Assembly: GCF_009913235.1 (NCBI RefSeq)
Contig: NZ_CP047897.1
Span: forward strand, 2,789,001-2,853,000
Reading direction: 5' to 3'
Source: Nibribacter ruber
GTDB lineage: Bacteria > Bacteroidota > Bacteroidia > Cytophagales > Hymenobacteraceae
Length of the DNA: 64,000 nucleotides
Shown here: piece by piece, positions 26,152 through 36,277 of the stretch
How the letters are laid out: the number at the start of each line of letters is the position of its first letter
Position numbering within the stretch: position 1 is the stretch's first letter
Position numbers and translations under genes: made by a program
The notes under the pieces: model-generated
Seen by the model: the letters and a program-made list of their open reading frames with translations, nothing else
Databases searched by the model: none
Told to the model about the DNA's origin: nothing

Positions 26152-26262
26152 CGTCATCTCTTCAGTCACTGACGGGCTTTCTCCGTATAAATACGTAGCA
26201 CATAGGACTTGGTTAGTAACCGGGACTTCTGTGTGCATGACCTCTTTGCTCTTTCCCTACTC

Positions 26263-26781
26263 ATGATAGAACTGTCTCAGCTAGACCAAAAACACCTGCC
26301 CTATTTTCTGGATTGGATCAATGACCAGGAGGTGATCAAGTATTCCCTGTCGGCGTTCCATGACCTTTCCACAGAGGCAGACATCACGCAGTGGTTTGAG
26401 GGGGTGTTGCAGGACACGGAGAGCATGAACCTGGCCATCATAGACACAGAGACGCAGGAATGCCTGGGCTACGCCACCATCAGCAACATGTCTGAGGCCA
26501 GTGACGGCGGCGAGTTCTTCCTTTTCATAGGCGACAAGTCTGCCTGGGGCAAAGGCATTGGGACGGAGGTGACCCGCCAAATGGTGGAGAAGGGCTTTAC
26601 CGAGCAGGACCTGCACTGGATCATTCTGGTAGTGTCCAAATCTAACCGAGGGGGCGTAAAAGCCTACCAGCGCGCCGGTTTTACCATTGAGACCATGTTC
26701 AGGCAGCGCAGCATGGAAGACGGAAAATTGCATGACACATTCCTCATGTCCATAAGAAGGGAAGAGCAGGAGGCCGCCTAA
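26263..26781 (+). CDS. GNAT family N-acetyltransferase
   Basis: 172 residues. The acetyl-CoA binding motif appears as SAWGKGIGTEVTRQMVEKGF, followed by ILVVSKSNRGGVKAYQRAGF, which is a standard GNAT layout close to the RimJ/RimL branch. The substrate cannot be predicted. ATG 26263 begins the family-typical MIELSQLDQ; a TTG further upstream only adds unlikely sequence. Confidence 0.85.
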   Translation: MIELSQLDQKHLPYFLDWINDQEVIKYSLSAFHDLSTEADITQWFEGVLQDTESMNLAIIDTETQECLGYATISNMSEASDGGEFFLFIGDKSAWGKGIGTEVTRQMVEKGFTEQDLHWIILVVSKSNRGGVKAYQRAGFTIETMFRQRSMEDGKLHDTFLMSIRREEQEAA

Positions 26782-26939
26782 GTTTCTAGGTGTTAGGCCC
26801 TTCCCTTGCGCCAGCCATAAAATATTCTTTGCCCACAATTTTGCATTTTCAATGTATATATAGTAATATAGGTTTTTGAATGTATCTACCGCGCCAACTC
26901 CCCCACTGGCCAAGACGCTACTACAGCCAAACAACCTAC

Positions 26940-28379
26940 ATGAAACAAACTCTACTTCTGGCATCTTTCCTGGCCCTGGGGACCTGGGCACAGGCTCAAA
27001 ACTCTGCCTTCAGCATCAAGCCTGCGCTTCCGCAGACCGGGCAGGAGATTACCATCACTTACAACCCCGCAGGCACTGCCCTGGCTGACGCTAGCTCTAT
27101 CACGGCCCTGGCGTACTTATATGACGGCAACAAGCCCAAGGTGCAGGAAATACAGCTTTACAAAAAGAACAACGGCTGGGAAGGGTGGTTTACCCCGGCA
27201 GCCGGCATAGACGGCGCACTGCTTCAGTTCAGGGCCGATGAGAACAATGAGAACAATGGTGGTTACGGCTACTCTGTTCTGGTGCACAATGCCAAGAAAC
27301 AGCCGGTGGCAGACGCTTTGCACGGGTTGGCCGCCGCCTACATTGAGTGGGGCACCGTGGTGGGCATTACGCATGACCCTAAGAAAGGGCTTCAGCTGTT
27401 GGACCAGGAGGTAAGCCAGTACCCGCACCAGGCCAGAGCCATCATCAACACTAAATTAAACGGCTTGGCCGCCGCCTACCAGGGCGAAGAAAAAAGACAG
27501 CAGATTGCCGCCGAGCTGGAAGCCTTCACCCAGTTGAAAGGATTGTCTGGCAAAGAATTACGCATGCTGGCCCAGTTCTACCAGGTAATTGGCAACACAG
27601 AGAAAGCTTCTGACTACACTTCGCGCGCCAAGGTCATGGACCCTAAGGTAGGCACGGAGAACGAGCGTCTGGCCGCCTTTAACCAAGAGAAGAACGCAGA
27701 CGCCCGCATTGCCATGGGTCTGGTGTTCCTGAAAGATTTCCCTATTCATACAGAGGTGCCTAGCGTGGTTGCCTCTATGGCCACCTTGTATGCCAAGAAG
27801 CAGAAATGGACTGAGTTTGAGAACCTCTTAAAGCAGTACCCGTCTGCCAACATGTATGAAATCTACACCTCTGCCGCCTGGGCATTGTATGAAACCGGCC
27901 AGAACGCGCAGAAGGCCAAAGAACTTGCCTGGAAAGGCTATCAACTAGCCTTAAAAGAAGTAAACGAGCCTTCAGGTGCCAAAGACAACCTGCTTACCAG
28001 TGCAGACTGGAGAACCAAGCGGGAGTATGCCCTGGGCGAGGTAGCCGACGTGTGCGGTGCCATCATGCTGAAAGAAGGCGACAAGGCTACGGCCACCAAA
28101 TACCTGGCGAAGGCCTATGAAAGCACCAGAGGCCTGAACCCAGGCATCAACGAGCGCTACGCCCAGGTGTTAGCAGCATCGCCTAACAAGGCCGAAGCCC
28201 AGAAAACCATTGAAGCCATTGTAGCCAGCGGCAACGGCACCTCTAGGGTGAAACAATCACTTAAGCAGTTGTTCGTGTCCCTGGGCAACAGCGAAACCGG
28301 TTTTGACGCTTACTGGAGCAAAGTAGAGGCCCCAGCCCGTGACAAAATGAAAACCGCCCTACAAAAATCTTCTCTCTAG
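26940..28379 (+). CDS. Secreted protein with Ig-like N-terminus and TPR-like helices
   Basis: 479 residues with a signal peptide (LLLASFLALGTWAQAQ). The first ~100 residues form a beta-sandwich (FSIKPALPQTGQEITITYNP). The rest is helical and repetitive (AAYIEWGT, AQFYQVIGNTEKASDYTSRA, AWALYETGQNAQKAKELAWK), consistent with TPR-like repeats. The N-terminal domain resembles that of Bacteroidota redoxin-family proteins, which carry a C-terminal thioredoxin domain; none is present here. ATG 26940 was chosen because it begins the signal peptide. Function unknown. Confidence 0.82.
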   Translation: MKQTLLLASFLALGTWAQAQNSAFSIKPALPQTGQEITITYNPAGTALADASSITALAYLYDGNKPKVQEIQLYKKNNGWEGWFTPAAGIDGALLQFRADENNENNGGYGYSVLVHNAKKQPVADALHGLAAAYIEWGTVVGITHDPKKGLQLLDQEVSQYPHQARAIINTKLNGLAAAYQGEEKRQQIAAELEAFTQLKGLSGKELRMLAQFYQVIGNTEKASDYTSRAKVMDPKVGTENERLAAFNQEKNADARIAMGLVFLKDFPIHTEVPSVVASMATLYAKKQKWTEFENLLKQYPSANMYEIYTSAAWALYETGQNAQKAKELAWKGYQLALKEVNEPSGAKDNLLTSADWRTKREYALGEVADVCGAIMLKEGDKATATKYLAKAYESTRGLNPGINERYAQVLAASPNKAEAQKTIEAIVASGNGTSRVKQSLKQLFVSLGNSETGFDAYWSKVEAPARDKMKTALQKSSL

Positions 28380-28409
28380 TTCCTACTAGAAAAGCGTAGT
28401 TACAACTAA

Positions 28410-28469
28410 ATAAACCCGGTCGTTTTTGGCCTGTTTCCTAGAAAACAAGCCAAAAACGACCGGGTTTAT
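28410..28469. repeat. 38-bp palindromic element, copy 14 (stem extended to ~28 bp)
   Basis: The core CGTTTTTGGCCTGTTTCC / AAAACAAGCCAAAAACG is enlarged by copy-specific complementary flanks ATAAACCCGGT and ACCGGGTTTAT. It lies 30 nt after a stop between convergent genes. Confidence 0.92.
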
Positions 28470-28860
28470 CTTTTTAAAAGCCACCGCGTCCAACGGCGGT
28501 TTTTATTTTTATTCTGAAAAGGAGAAACAAGATAAAATGCCCTTTCCTTTCGCAGTTCTCTATATGCTGGCTGCTACGCTTGATGCCTTAAAGTCAAGGG
28601 CTGTCGCGGTTGAATTCGCAGTTAGCTGCCACCGTATTACATAGGCGGGATGATAAAAGCTTGGCTTCAGCCCATTCTAAGCAAGAGGACTTTTTTCAAA
28701 ATCCGCCCGCCAGACATCCAGTAACAGAGCTTCCTAGACACCATTTTTCCTGGAACCTCCGGCAGGTAGCCGCTTCAAGTAGATGGCAACTGCTCTTTCG
28801 CGCCTTGTTTACCATTCCACAGGAGAGGCAAAACCCAACCATCAGCAATCAACCATCCTG
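28470..28860. other. Gene-free stretch before the 3' end of dgt
   Basis: It starts with a weak hairpin (AAAAGCCACCG...CGGCGGTTTTT, 28476-28504) that could act as a terminator. The remainder has short open frames but no codon-like pattern or motif I can support. Confidence 0.5.
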
Positions 28861-30228
28861 CTAGTACATCTTGGGCAGTTCAATGCCTTTCATTTTGCGG
28901 TACAGGCTAATGGCGGCGCTGTCTGTGAGGCCAGAGATGAAATCGGTGATGTTGAGGATTCGCTCATAGGCATCAGTGACGATGTGGCGATCGCGGGCCA
29001 GGTATTGGTTGGGAATGAGGTCTTTGTACTTTTTATGACGACTGGCGTCTGGGTAGAAAACCGTTTTCAGGAACATGTCCAGCAGGCCGCCCAGCACCTC
29101 AAAACCGGCAGACTCAATCTCCAGCACGGGGCGGTTGCGGTACACGCGCTCAATAGACACTTTCTTAATCTGGTCCAGGGCGTGCTTCTGCTTCACCTCA
29201 TTGATAAGCGGTTGGTCATAGGTGCCGGCCAGAATCTCCTCTTCATGCTGCAGGAAAATATCGGCGCACTCCTGAATGAGGTTGCCAATGATGATGGCCC
29301 GCCAGAAGCCCAGCTGCTCATGGTGGTCATAAAACTCCACGCTTGATTTCTTGTTTGGGTCCCGGTTCAGGAGGGGTTGCAGCAGGGCCTCGGCCTGGTC
29401 AAAAGGAATGAGCCCCAGTTTGCAGCCGTCCTCAAAGTCAATGATGCGGTAGCAGATGTCATCGGCGGCCTCCACCAGAAACGCCAGCGGGTGCCGGTGA
29501 AACGCGCCATCGCCGGCGGGCAATAGGCCTAGTTCTGTGGCTATCTTGGCAAAATGCGCCTGTTCAGCCTGAAAGAACCCGTACTTCTTCTCACTGGTGC
29601 GCTTGGTGCCTTTCACCACCTGGTCAGAGGGGCGTGGGTACTTGGTGAACGTGGCCAGGGTGCTGTAGGTAAGGCGCATGCCGCAGGTACCAGAGCTCTG
29701 ACCCGGGTGCGTGTGCGTAAGGATTCTGAAACCGGCGGCGTTGCCTTCAAAGTTCTGCAGGTCTGCTTTTTGGGCTTCGGTGAGCGGCAGTAGAAAGCGC
29801 GCAGCTTCTTCGCTTCTAAAATAGGCAGAGATGGCGTCCTCACCAGAATGCCCGAAAGGCGGGTTGCCAATGTCATGGGCCAGGCAGGCAGCGGCCACCA
29901 TGTCTCCTATGTCTGAGTCTGACAGGTCTTGGTGCGTCTGCAACAGCGCTGGGTGGCGGGCCAGAACTTCCTTACCCACAATCCTGCCCAGCGATCGGCC
30001 CACGCAAGAAGCTTCTAGGCTGTGCGTGAGGCGGTTGTGCACAAAATCACTTTCAGGCATGGGCATGACCTGCGTCTTGTTCTGCAAGCGCCTGAACGCC
30101 GAAGAGAAAACAATACGGTCATAATCCCGCTGAAAATCACCGCGCACGGGGCTGTTGAGAGCCAAGGAAGTAGCAGGCGTGTCTGAGCGTTCTCTGGAGA
30201 TGAGGCGCTCCCAGGTCATGGTAGGCAT
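28861..30228 (-). CDS. dgt: Deoxyguanosinetriphosphate triphosphohydrolase (dGTPase)
   Basis: 455 residues. It hydrolyses dGTP to deoxyguanosine and triphosphate, adjusting nucleotide pools. The HD-domain residues are visible: VHNRLTHSLEASCVGRSLG near residue 56, AACLAHDIGNPPFGHSGEDA near residue 112, and a later ADDICYRIIDFED. The N-terminus has the family-typical RDFQRDYDRIVFSSAFRRLQNKTQV, read in parts. The ATG at 30228 is followed by a second in-frame ATG three codons later. The next gene on this strand ends 127 nt upstream, with a perfect palindromic element between. Confidence 0.93.
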   Translation of the reverse strand: MPTMTWERLISRERSDTPATSLALNSPVRGDFQRDYDRIVFSSAFRRLQNKTQVMPMPESDFVHNRLTHSLEASCVGRSLGRIVGKEVLARHPALLQTHQDLSDSDIGDMVAAACLAHDIGNPPFGHSGEDAISAYFRSEEAARFLLPLTEAQKADLQNFEGNAAGFRILTHTHPGQSSGTCGMRLTYSTLATFTKYPRPSDQVVKGTKRTSEKKYGFFQAEQAHFAKIATELGLLPAGDGAFHRHPLAFLVEAADDICYRIIDFEDGCKLGLIPFDQAEALLQPLLNRDPNKKSSVEFYDHHEQLGFWRAIIIGNLIQECADIFLQHEEEILAGTYDQPLINEVKQKHALDQIKKVSIERVYRNRPVLEIESAGFEVLGGLLDMFLKTVFYPDASRHKKYKDLIPNQYLARDRHIVTDAYERILNITDFISGLTDSAAISLYRKMKGIELPKMY

Positions 30229-30308
30229 GGGCAGAGTCTATAAACACCCCAAGCTACACCAACGGCAGGAGTCCTGCAAAACAACACCACCGCCAGCGAA
30301 GATAAAAT

Positions 30309-30353
30309 TTCCGTTTTTGGGCTGTTTTACCCAAAACAGCCCAAAAACGGAAA
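30309..30353. repeat. 38-bp palindromic element, copy 15 (perfect)
   Basis: TTCCGTTTTTGGGCTGTTTT pairs with AAAACAGCCCAAAAACGGAA around ACCC. It begins about 3-6 nt after the metalloprotease stop. The GGGC/GCCC inner pair differs from GGCC/GGCC of other copies but remains matched. Confidence 0.93.
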
Positions 30354-30355
30354 AC

Positions 30356-32500
30356 TTACTGCGGCCTATCAGCAATCTTTAAGAACCTGAACGTGCCGTT
30401 CTGGCTGCCGGTGGTCCACCTGATGATGTAATACCCCGGGGCCAGGTCTGGTAATTGCAGTGAGTAGCTTTTCACCTCGGGCACTACGTCTATGGTCAAG
30501 GCGCCAAAGAACCGGCCGGCGGTGTCAAAGAACTCCAGCTTGAGCTGATCTCTCTGCGCGGTGTTGAAGTTAAGGTTCACGTCCTTCACTCCTGGGTTAG
30601 GGAAGATGAGGTTGGTGAACTCAGGCCCGGCCACCTGGGCAAGCTCAGAGAACTCCACGGTGTTGTTGCTTTTGAGTATGCGCAAACGATAATAAGCCAG
30701 CGTAGGCAATGGATTGGGGTCTGTGAACTGATAGGTGCCCCGGTTGGCAGCCGTCACCCGTCCAATTTCAACGTAACTGTCTGGGTTGCCGGTGGCGCTA
30801 CGCTCTACCACGTACGTGAGCACGTTCTCCTCATTCTCCACCTCCCACTGCAGCAGCACGGTGTTGGTGCCGGTTTGGTAGGTGCCTTGCAAGACTATGG
30901 TTTCTACCGGTATGGAGCAGGCGTTCTGCTGTTTAGGAATCATGATGGGCTCCTCACAGAACTGGGCAGAAGCGTTCAGGTTCATTACGTATTTACCTCC
31001 GGCAATGTCATTGGCCTGGCTCAACGTCCTGGATACCTGCCCGCGGCCCACGGCGTAGTGCATGACCGCCCTTGGCAAGATTAAGTGGCTCAATTGGTGC
31101 GCGTGCCCCAGTTCATGCAACGTCACCGACTCAAAGTCATACTGCACGTTGGTAGGCTGATCCGGGCCATACTGCCAGGCGAAGCTAGGCGAGAACTCCA
31201 TGTCTATCTCCTCCACCCAGAAATTCACGTCCTTGCCAATGATACAACCTGCGTAGCGGCTGATGGTACGACCCAGCACATTCGCCGGCAGTTCGGCGGT
31301 ATTACTAAACCGTACAGAGTTGAGGTTGTCATCGGCGGTTCTGGCAATGTTAGAGCCAGACTGGGTGTCCCAGTTGATGAGCGTACTACAAGACCACTCG
31401 TTCATGGACCGTTTGAAGGCGTACAGTGCCGGTTTGTTGGCCTCAAAGCTGGCCCCGAACTGGAACGTATACCCGCCTTTCGTGTTCTGATTGATATGCT
31501 CTGGTCCGTAGCTTGTCAAAGGAATGCCTCGCTCATCATCGTCATAGCCCACGTTAGAATAGGCGAAGATGATCAGCAGGTCTGATGCCGCGGTGGAGGT
31601 GCTGGGGTCACTATTCACCACTCTGAACTTACCGGTGCCAGCCGTGCCGCCGTCTATGCCGTAGGTGGGTACTTTTACCTTGATCTGGGTATTGCTCCAG
31701 CTGATGTAGTCGGTGTCCAGGGGTTTGATGAAGCTTTTGCCGCCGTCATCAGCGTCTGGGAACTCTACGTAACCGCTGCCCCGCGTGGCACCAAAGTTGT
31801 TGCCGGTGATGGTGAGGACGTCTGCGGTACCGGCCCTAAGGCTCTTGGGCGTAAAGTCGGAGATCTCAGGCACGGCCCGGCGCAGCTGCCGCTCCGGCAC
31901 CTTGGGCGTTCCTTCTAGCTCGTGGTTAGGGTTGATGGTTTTAAAAGGCACACCGCTTAATCTGGTGAGGTTAGGGTAGAGGTCTCCTTGAATGGATGCA
32001 TACCGCCCGAAGGGATCTCTGGCACTTTTCTGATCCACCTTGTAGTGAATGAAGCCTTGCATGGAGCCATACGCCTGGTAACGATTTGCAGTTTCTTTGC
32101 CTTTAGGTGCCTGCTGCAGAAAAAACACGCCCTGCTGCTGGGGCAGGAGTTGCAGGGTGGCAGAGTATACGTGCATGCGCAGGCCCACGCGGCCGCCTTC
32201 GGTGAGAACCTCCACGGTGCTGCCGGCAGCCTGCCCCTTGAAGAGCTTATACACCTGCACCTGGTTCACGGTGTAGATGTTTTCATGACGAGCATCCCAG
32301 AAAGACTTCTGCGAAATGACTTTTCCTTCCAGCACCAAGTCAGAGGCGCTCATGCGTTCTTCCAGGGAAAGCGGGACCAGGGTGGCATTGTCTTGCTGCG
32401 CCCAAGCTCCGGCACTGGCCATGAGCCAAAGCGTAAGCAGGCAGAAAAGCTTTTTGAAGCCAGTAACACCTGGCAGCGTACGGGAGGAAAGGTGTTTCAT
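30356..32500 (-). CDS. Secreted metzincin-type metalloprotease with IPT domain and T9SS sorting domain
   Basis: About 714 residues. After a signal peptide (FCLLTLWLMASAGAWA) there is a beta-rich N-terminal region, an IPT/TIG domain from about residue 210 (PEISDFTPKSLRAGTADVL), and a protease domain with HELGHAHQLSH near residue 461 (HExxHxxxxxH zinc site) and the Met-turn AVMHY. A fibronectin-like segment follows. The final ~80 residues (NLIFPNPGVKDV...FRFLKIADRPQ) form a type IX secretion sorting domain. It should be exported across the outer membrane and surface attached. ATG 32500 starts the signal peptide region. Confidence 0.9.
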   Translation of the reverse strand: MKHLSSRTLPGVTGFKKLFCLLTLWLMASAGAWAQQDNATLVPLSLEERMSASDLVLEGKVISQKSFWDARHENIYTVNQVQVYKLFKGQAAGSTVEVLTEGGRVGLRMHVYSATLQLLPQQQGVFFLQQAPKGKETANRYQAYGSMQGFIHYKVDQKSARDPFGRYASIQGDLYPNLTRLSGVPFKTINPNHELEGTPKVPERQLRRAVPEISDFTPKSLRAGTADVLTITGNNFGATRGSGYVEFPDADDGGKSFIKPLDTDYISWSNTQIKVKVPTYGIDGGTAGTGKFRVVNSDPSTSTAASDLLIIFAYSNVGYDDDERGIPLTSYGPEHINQNTKGGYTFQFGASFEANKPALYAFKRSMNEWSCSTLINWDTQSGSNIARTADDNLNSVRFSNTAELPANVLGRTISRYAGCIIGKDVNFWVEEIDMEFSPSFAWQYGPDQPTNVQYDFESVTLHELGHAHQLSHLILPRAVMHYAVGRGQVSRTLSQANDIAGGKYVMNLNASAQFCEEPIMIPKQQNACSIPVETIVLQGTYQTGTNTVLLQWEVENEENVLTYVVERSATGNPDSYVEIGRVTAANRGTYQFTDPNPLPTLAYYRLRILKSNNTVEFSELAQVAGPEFTNLIFPNPGVKDVNLNFNTAQRDQLKLEFFDTAGRFFGALTIDVVPEVKSYSLQLPDLAPGYYIIRWTTGSQNGTFRFLKIADRPQ

Positions 32501-32653
32501 AGAAGCGGGTAGAAGCGGATGAACAGTAGCCCTACGTCTACTAGTACAGAGAAATATACACAAGTGCGATGGAACTGCAAAAACTACCTGAATCTACGTA
32601 CATTCCTCCTATTTAGATTGAAAAATACGACTGCCCGCAAGGACATAAAAAAT

Positions 32654-32683
32654 GAGGCACCCATCTCTACAGACAGGTGCCTC
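32654..32683 (-). terminator. Terminator-like hairpin for the YCII-protein gene
   Basis: 8-bp perfect stem GAGGCACC / GGTGCCTC. On the minus strand it is followed by ATTTTTTAT. It lies downstream of the 32798-33295 gene beyond the palindromic element. Confidence 0.6.
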
Positions 32684-32756
32684 TAACAAGCTAAAAACAG
32701 GAACTACTTCTGGGCTTATAACGGCTTAGGCCAGGCCGGTATTGTACTGCTTTTTT

Positions 32757-32794
32757 CGTTTTTTGCTTATTTTCCAGAAAACTGGCCAAAAACG
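32757..32794. repeat. 38-bp palindromic element, copy 16
   Basis: CGTTTTTTGCTTATTTTCC with GAAAACTGGCCAAAAACG, 3 nt after the YCII-protein stop on the minus strand. Confidence 0.82.
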
Positions 32795-32797
32795 CGT

Positions 32798-33295
32798 TTA
32801 CTGCAGCTTAGCGCCCTTCATGCTATACCAGGGGTGTAGTTCCATCACCAGCCGCCCGGACTTAACGGCGGGGTCTGCCTCTGTGAGCGCCTTGGCTTCT
32901 TCCATGGTTTTTACATTGAAGATGAAAATGCCGCGCAGCTCGCCGTCATCCATGAAGGGACCGGCCATGGTCAGCTTGCCATCGGCGGCCATCTTGTTGA
33001 TGTGGGCCATGTGCTCGTCCTGGATGCGCGCTGCGGTGAGGGCGTCATGGGTTCTGTTGGGGCCTTTCTTCAAAATGGCCATGTAATAGGTTTTCATCTC
33101 GCCATCCTTCGGCTCCTTGGCCTCAGCAGGAGCTGGCTCTGGGGCTTTCGCGGCGGCTTGCGCAGGATTTGCCTCAGCGGCTTTGGTCTGCGTCTGGGCG
33201 GCTTTGGCTTTTTTGCCTTTGGCGGGCTTGGTCTGGGCCAGGGCGGTAGAGAGAACGCCTAACAGCAACAGGCAGGTAAAAAGGAATCTGTTCAT
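32798..33295 (-). CDS. Secreted YCII-related domain protein
   Basis: About 165 residues. A signal peptide (FLFTCLLLLGVLSTALAQ) is followed by a low-complexity Lys/Ala/Pro linker of ~45 residues. The C-terminal ~95 residues (KTYYMAILKKGPNR..., LTMAGPFMDDGELRGIFIF, LTEADPAVKSGRLVMELHPW) match YCII-related proteins, small ferredoxin-like dimers with a catalytic-looking His/Asp. An extracytoplasmic YCII protein is less common than the free cytoplasmic form. ATG 33295 begins the signal peptide. Confidence 0.85.
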   Translation of the reverse strand: MNRFLFTCLLLLGVLSTALAQTKPAKGKKAKAAQTQTKAAEANPAQAAAKAPEPAPAEAKEPKDGEMKTYYMAILKKGPNRTHDALTAARIQDEHMAHINKMAADGKLTMAGPFMDDGELRGIFIFNVKTMEEAKALTEADPAVKSGRLVMELHPWYSMKGAKLQ

Positions 33296-33480
33296 AGAGA
33301 ATAGGTTACTTACAACAAGTATACGCAAAGGAACAATACTACAGATTTTCTGTTGAAGTTCTCATACCGGCCACCCAGGCCTTGAAGCCAGGCAGAAGGC
33401 GCCCGCAGGAAAAGAGTTGATTTTCATGCGCAGGCTGTGCAACTTAGGAGAATCAATAAGCCTACCTAATCGCAAGCCCT

Positions 33481-35663
33481 ATGAAGACTTCCTCTACTTT
33501 CCTGTTGGCCAGTGCCCTTGCGTGGGGGTGGGCTGTCAAAGTAACAAACCCAGCAGCGTGGCCGTGGCCGCTCCAGAAACCGTGGAGGCCAAAGCGCCCA
33601 CGCTAGACTCTTTACCTATGTACCCTACTACCAAAAAGATAAACCACACAGACACTTACCACGGCACCCAGGTACCTGACCCTTACCGCTGGTTAGAAGC
33701 AGACACCGCCCAAGACGTAGCCGAGTGGGTAAAGGCGCAGAACCAGGTCACGTTTGAGTATCTGGAGAAAATCCCGTTCCGGAACCAGATCAAGGAGCGC
33801 CTCACCCAACTCTGGAACTACCCTAAATACGGTGCGCCGTTCAAAGAAGGAGACTACTATTATTTCTATAAGAACGATGGTCTCCAAAACCAGGCCGTGC
33901 TCTACCGCATGAAAGGCTTGAACGGCACCCCAGAACTGTTCCTTGACCCCAACAAGCTGTCTATGGATGGCACTACCTCTTTGGGCAGCCTGGCCTTCAG
34001 CAAAGACGCCAAATACGCGGTGTACACTACCTCTACTGGCGGCTCTGACTGGCGCGATGCTTACGTGCTGGACGTGGCCACGGGCAAGAAACTCACAGAT
34101 GAGCTGCACTGGATCAAGTTCTCGGGCACCAGCTGGCACAAGGACGGTTTCTTCTACAGTCGTTACGCAGAACCTACCCAGGGCTCTAAAATGGCCAACA
34201 AGAACGAGTACCACCAAGTCTACTACCATAAAGTAGGCACGCCGCAAAGCCAGGACCAGCTTATCTGGGAAGCCAAACAACACCCGTTACGCTTGTTATT
34301 TGCCGGCACCACCGAGGATGAGAAATACCTGATTTTAACCGCCTCTGAAGGCACCAGCAACAACTCTTTGTATGTGAAAGACCTGAGCAAAGCCAGCAAC
34401 CCCATTGTGCCCTTGGTGGAGAGCTTTGACAAGGAATATGGCGTGGTGGAAAACCTAGGCGACAGGCTCATTGTGCTTACCAACCAAGAAGCGCCCAAAT
34501 ACAAACTCATAGAAATTGACCTGAGCCGCCCGCAGAAAGCCAACTGGAAAACCTTGGTCCCCGAGACCGACAACGTACTTAATTCGGCTTCACTGGTGGG
34601 TGGCAAATTAATTTTGAACTACATGAAGGACGCCGCCACTCTGGTACGCGTGCATGACACCCATGGCAAGTGGCGGCATGACGTGCAACTGCCCACCCTG
34701 GGCACGGCCAGCGGTTTTGGCGGCAAGAAAGAGGACAAGACCGTTTTCTATACCTTCACCTCTTTTACCTACCCAAGCGCCATTTACCAGTATGACGTGG
34801 CCAGCAATACCTCTACACTCTACAAGAAAGCCGAGGTAGACGTGAACATGGATGCCTATGAAACCAAGCAGGTTTTCTACCCCAGCAAGGACGGCACCAA
34901 GATTCCCATGTTCATCACGCACAAGAAAGGCCTGGCGTTGAACAGTGACAATCCTACCTATCTGTATGCCTACGGTGGATTCAACGCTTCTATGACGCCT
35001 TATTTTAGCGTGAGCAACATGCTGTGGCTGGAGAACGGCGGCGTGCTGGCCATTGCCAACATTAGAGGCGGTGGCGAGTACGGCGAGGCCTGGCACCAAG
35101 CCGGCATGACGCCCAACAAACAAAACGTGTTTGACGACTTCATTGCCGCCGCAGAGCATCTGATTGCTCAGAAATACACCTCCTCCCAGAAGTTGGCCAT
35201 TGCCGGCGGTTCTAACGGCGGCTTGCTTATTGGTGCCGTGGTCAACCAACGCCCCGACCTCTTTAAAGTAGCCCTGCCGGCAGTGGGCGTGATGGACATG
35301 CTGCGGTTCCATAAGTTTACCATTGGGTGGGCTTGGGTACCAGAATATGGCTCGTCAGAGGATGCCGCGCAGTTTCAGAACCTGTTGGCGTTCTCGCCCA
35401 TCCACAACATCAAAGATGGCGTGAATTATCCGGCCACCCTGGTCACCACCGCCGACCATGACGACCGCGTGGTACCGGCCCACTCGTTCAAGTACATTGC
35501 CACCTTGCAGGAGAAAGGCGCTGGCTACAACCCCTACTTGATTAGAGTAGACGTGAAAGCGGGCCACGGCGCCGGTAAATCTACCACCGCCCAAATAGCC
35601 GAAGCCACCGATGTCTGGTCTTTTGTATATGAGAACATGCACATCAACCCGTACCAGAAGTAG
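33481..35663 (+). CDS. Prolyl oligopeptidase family (S9) lipoprotein, apparent frameshift in the signal peptide
   Basis: The protease cleaves after proline in short peptides. A beta-propeller N-terminal part begins at PTTKKINHTDTYHGTQVPDPY. The catalytic Ser is in GGSNGG (near 35206), with the Asp in TADHDDRVV and the His in AGHGAG. The long frame lacks a signal peptide. One starts at ATG 33481 in another frame (MKTSSTFLLASALAWG). Adding one G to the run at 33524-33528 joins them as ...ALAWGVGCQSNKPSS, a lipobox. I give the joined coordinates; as printed, the frame is broken near 33524. Confidence 0.8.
33524..33528 (+). other. Five-G homopolymer at the apparent frameshift
   Basis: GTGGGGGTGGG within the signal peptide coding region. 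One extra G restores frame between the signal peptide and the mature oligopeptidase. Confidence 0.7.
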
Positions 35664-35680
35664 AATATTTTCTAAGACAG

Positions 35681-35716
35681 AAAGGCCGATGCTCTCAATA
35701 GCATCGGCCTTTCTTA
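35681..35716 (+). terminator. Intrinsic terminator after the S9 peptidase
   Basis: 13-bp perfect stem AAAGGCCGATGCT / AGCATCGGCCTTT with a 6-nt loop, followed by a short pyrimidine tract (TCTTATT). Confidence 0.85.
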
Positions 35717-35778
35717 TTGCGCTGGCTTTGCTATATCTTGCCTCTAGTATTTTAATTCGATTTTACTTTTTAAACCAT

Positions 35779-36255
35779 ATGAGCCTTACCCTCACCATCA
35801 GAAAAGGAACCCCAGACGATCTGGCCGCCGTGCATGCCCTTATTGTGGAACTGGCCGTGTTTGAAAAAGCACCAGACGAAGTGACCAACAGTCTGCAGGA
35901 TATGCATCAGGACGGCTTCGGGGAGCAGCCCATCTTTGAGTTCTATGTGGCAGATTCTGAGGAAGAGGGAATTGTGGGCATTGCCTTGTATTACACTGCC
36001 TACTCTACCTGGAAGGGCAAGATGCTGTTCTTAGAAGACATTGTAATCACAGAGCGCCACCGTCGTAAAGGATTCGGGCGATTGCTGTTCAACGCCGTGG
36101 TGGAGGCGGCAAAGGCGGGCAACTACAAGCGCATGAAGTGGCAGGTACTGGACTGGAACGAGCCGGCCATCAACTTCTACCGCAGCATTGGCGCCCAACT
36201 GGACGGTGAATGGATCAACTGCAATCTCTCCCAGGAACAGATACAGCGGTTCTAA
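35779..36255 (+). CDS. GNAT family N-acetyltransferase (diamine/thialysine type)
   Basis: 158 residues. The sequence FLEDIVITERHRRKGFGRLLFNA carries the acetyl-CoA loop, and WQVLDWNEPAINFYRSIGA is the C-terminal GNAT motif. The arrangement resembles the spermidine/spermine and thialysine acetyltransferase group, which is a family-level guess. ATG 35779 starts MSLTLTIRKGTPDD; the longer frame runs back through the terminator. Confidence 0.85.
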   Translation: MSLTLTIRKGTPDDLAAVHALIVELAVFEKAPDEVTNSLQDMHQDGFGEQPIFEFYVADSEEEGIVGIALYYTAYSTWKGKMLFLEDIVITERHRRKGFGRLLFNAVVEAAKAGNYKRMKWQVLDWNEPAINFYRSIGAQLDGEWINCNLSQEQIQRF

Positions 36256-36277
36256 CCCAACTTACTTTTTAAAACAG

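Noticed and set aside
28426-28644. Small open frame starting inside a palindromic element
   Set aside because: Its first residues are translation of the palindrome and the rest has no codon pattern or homology.
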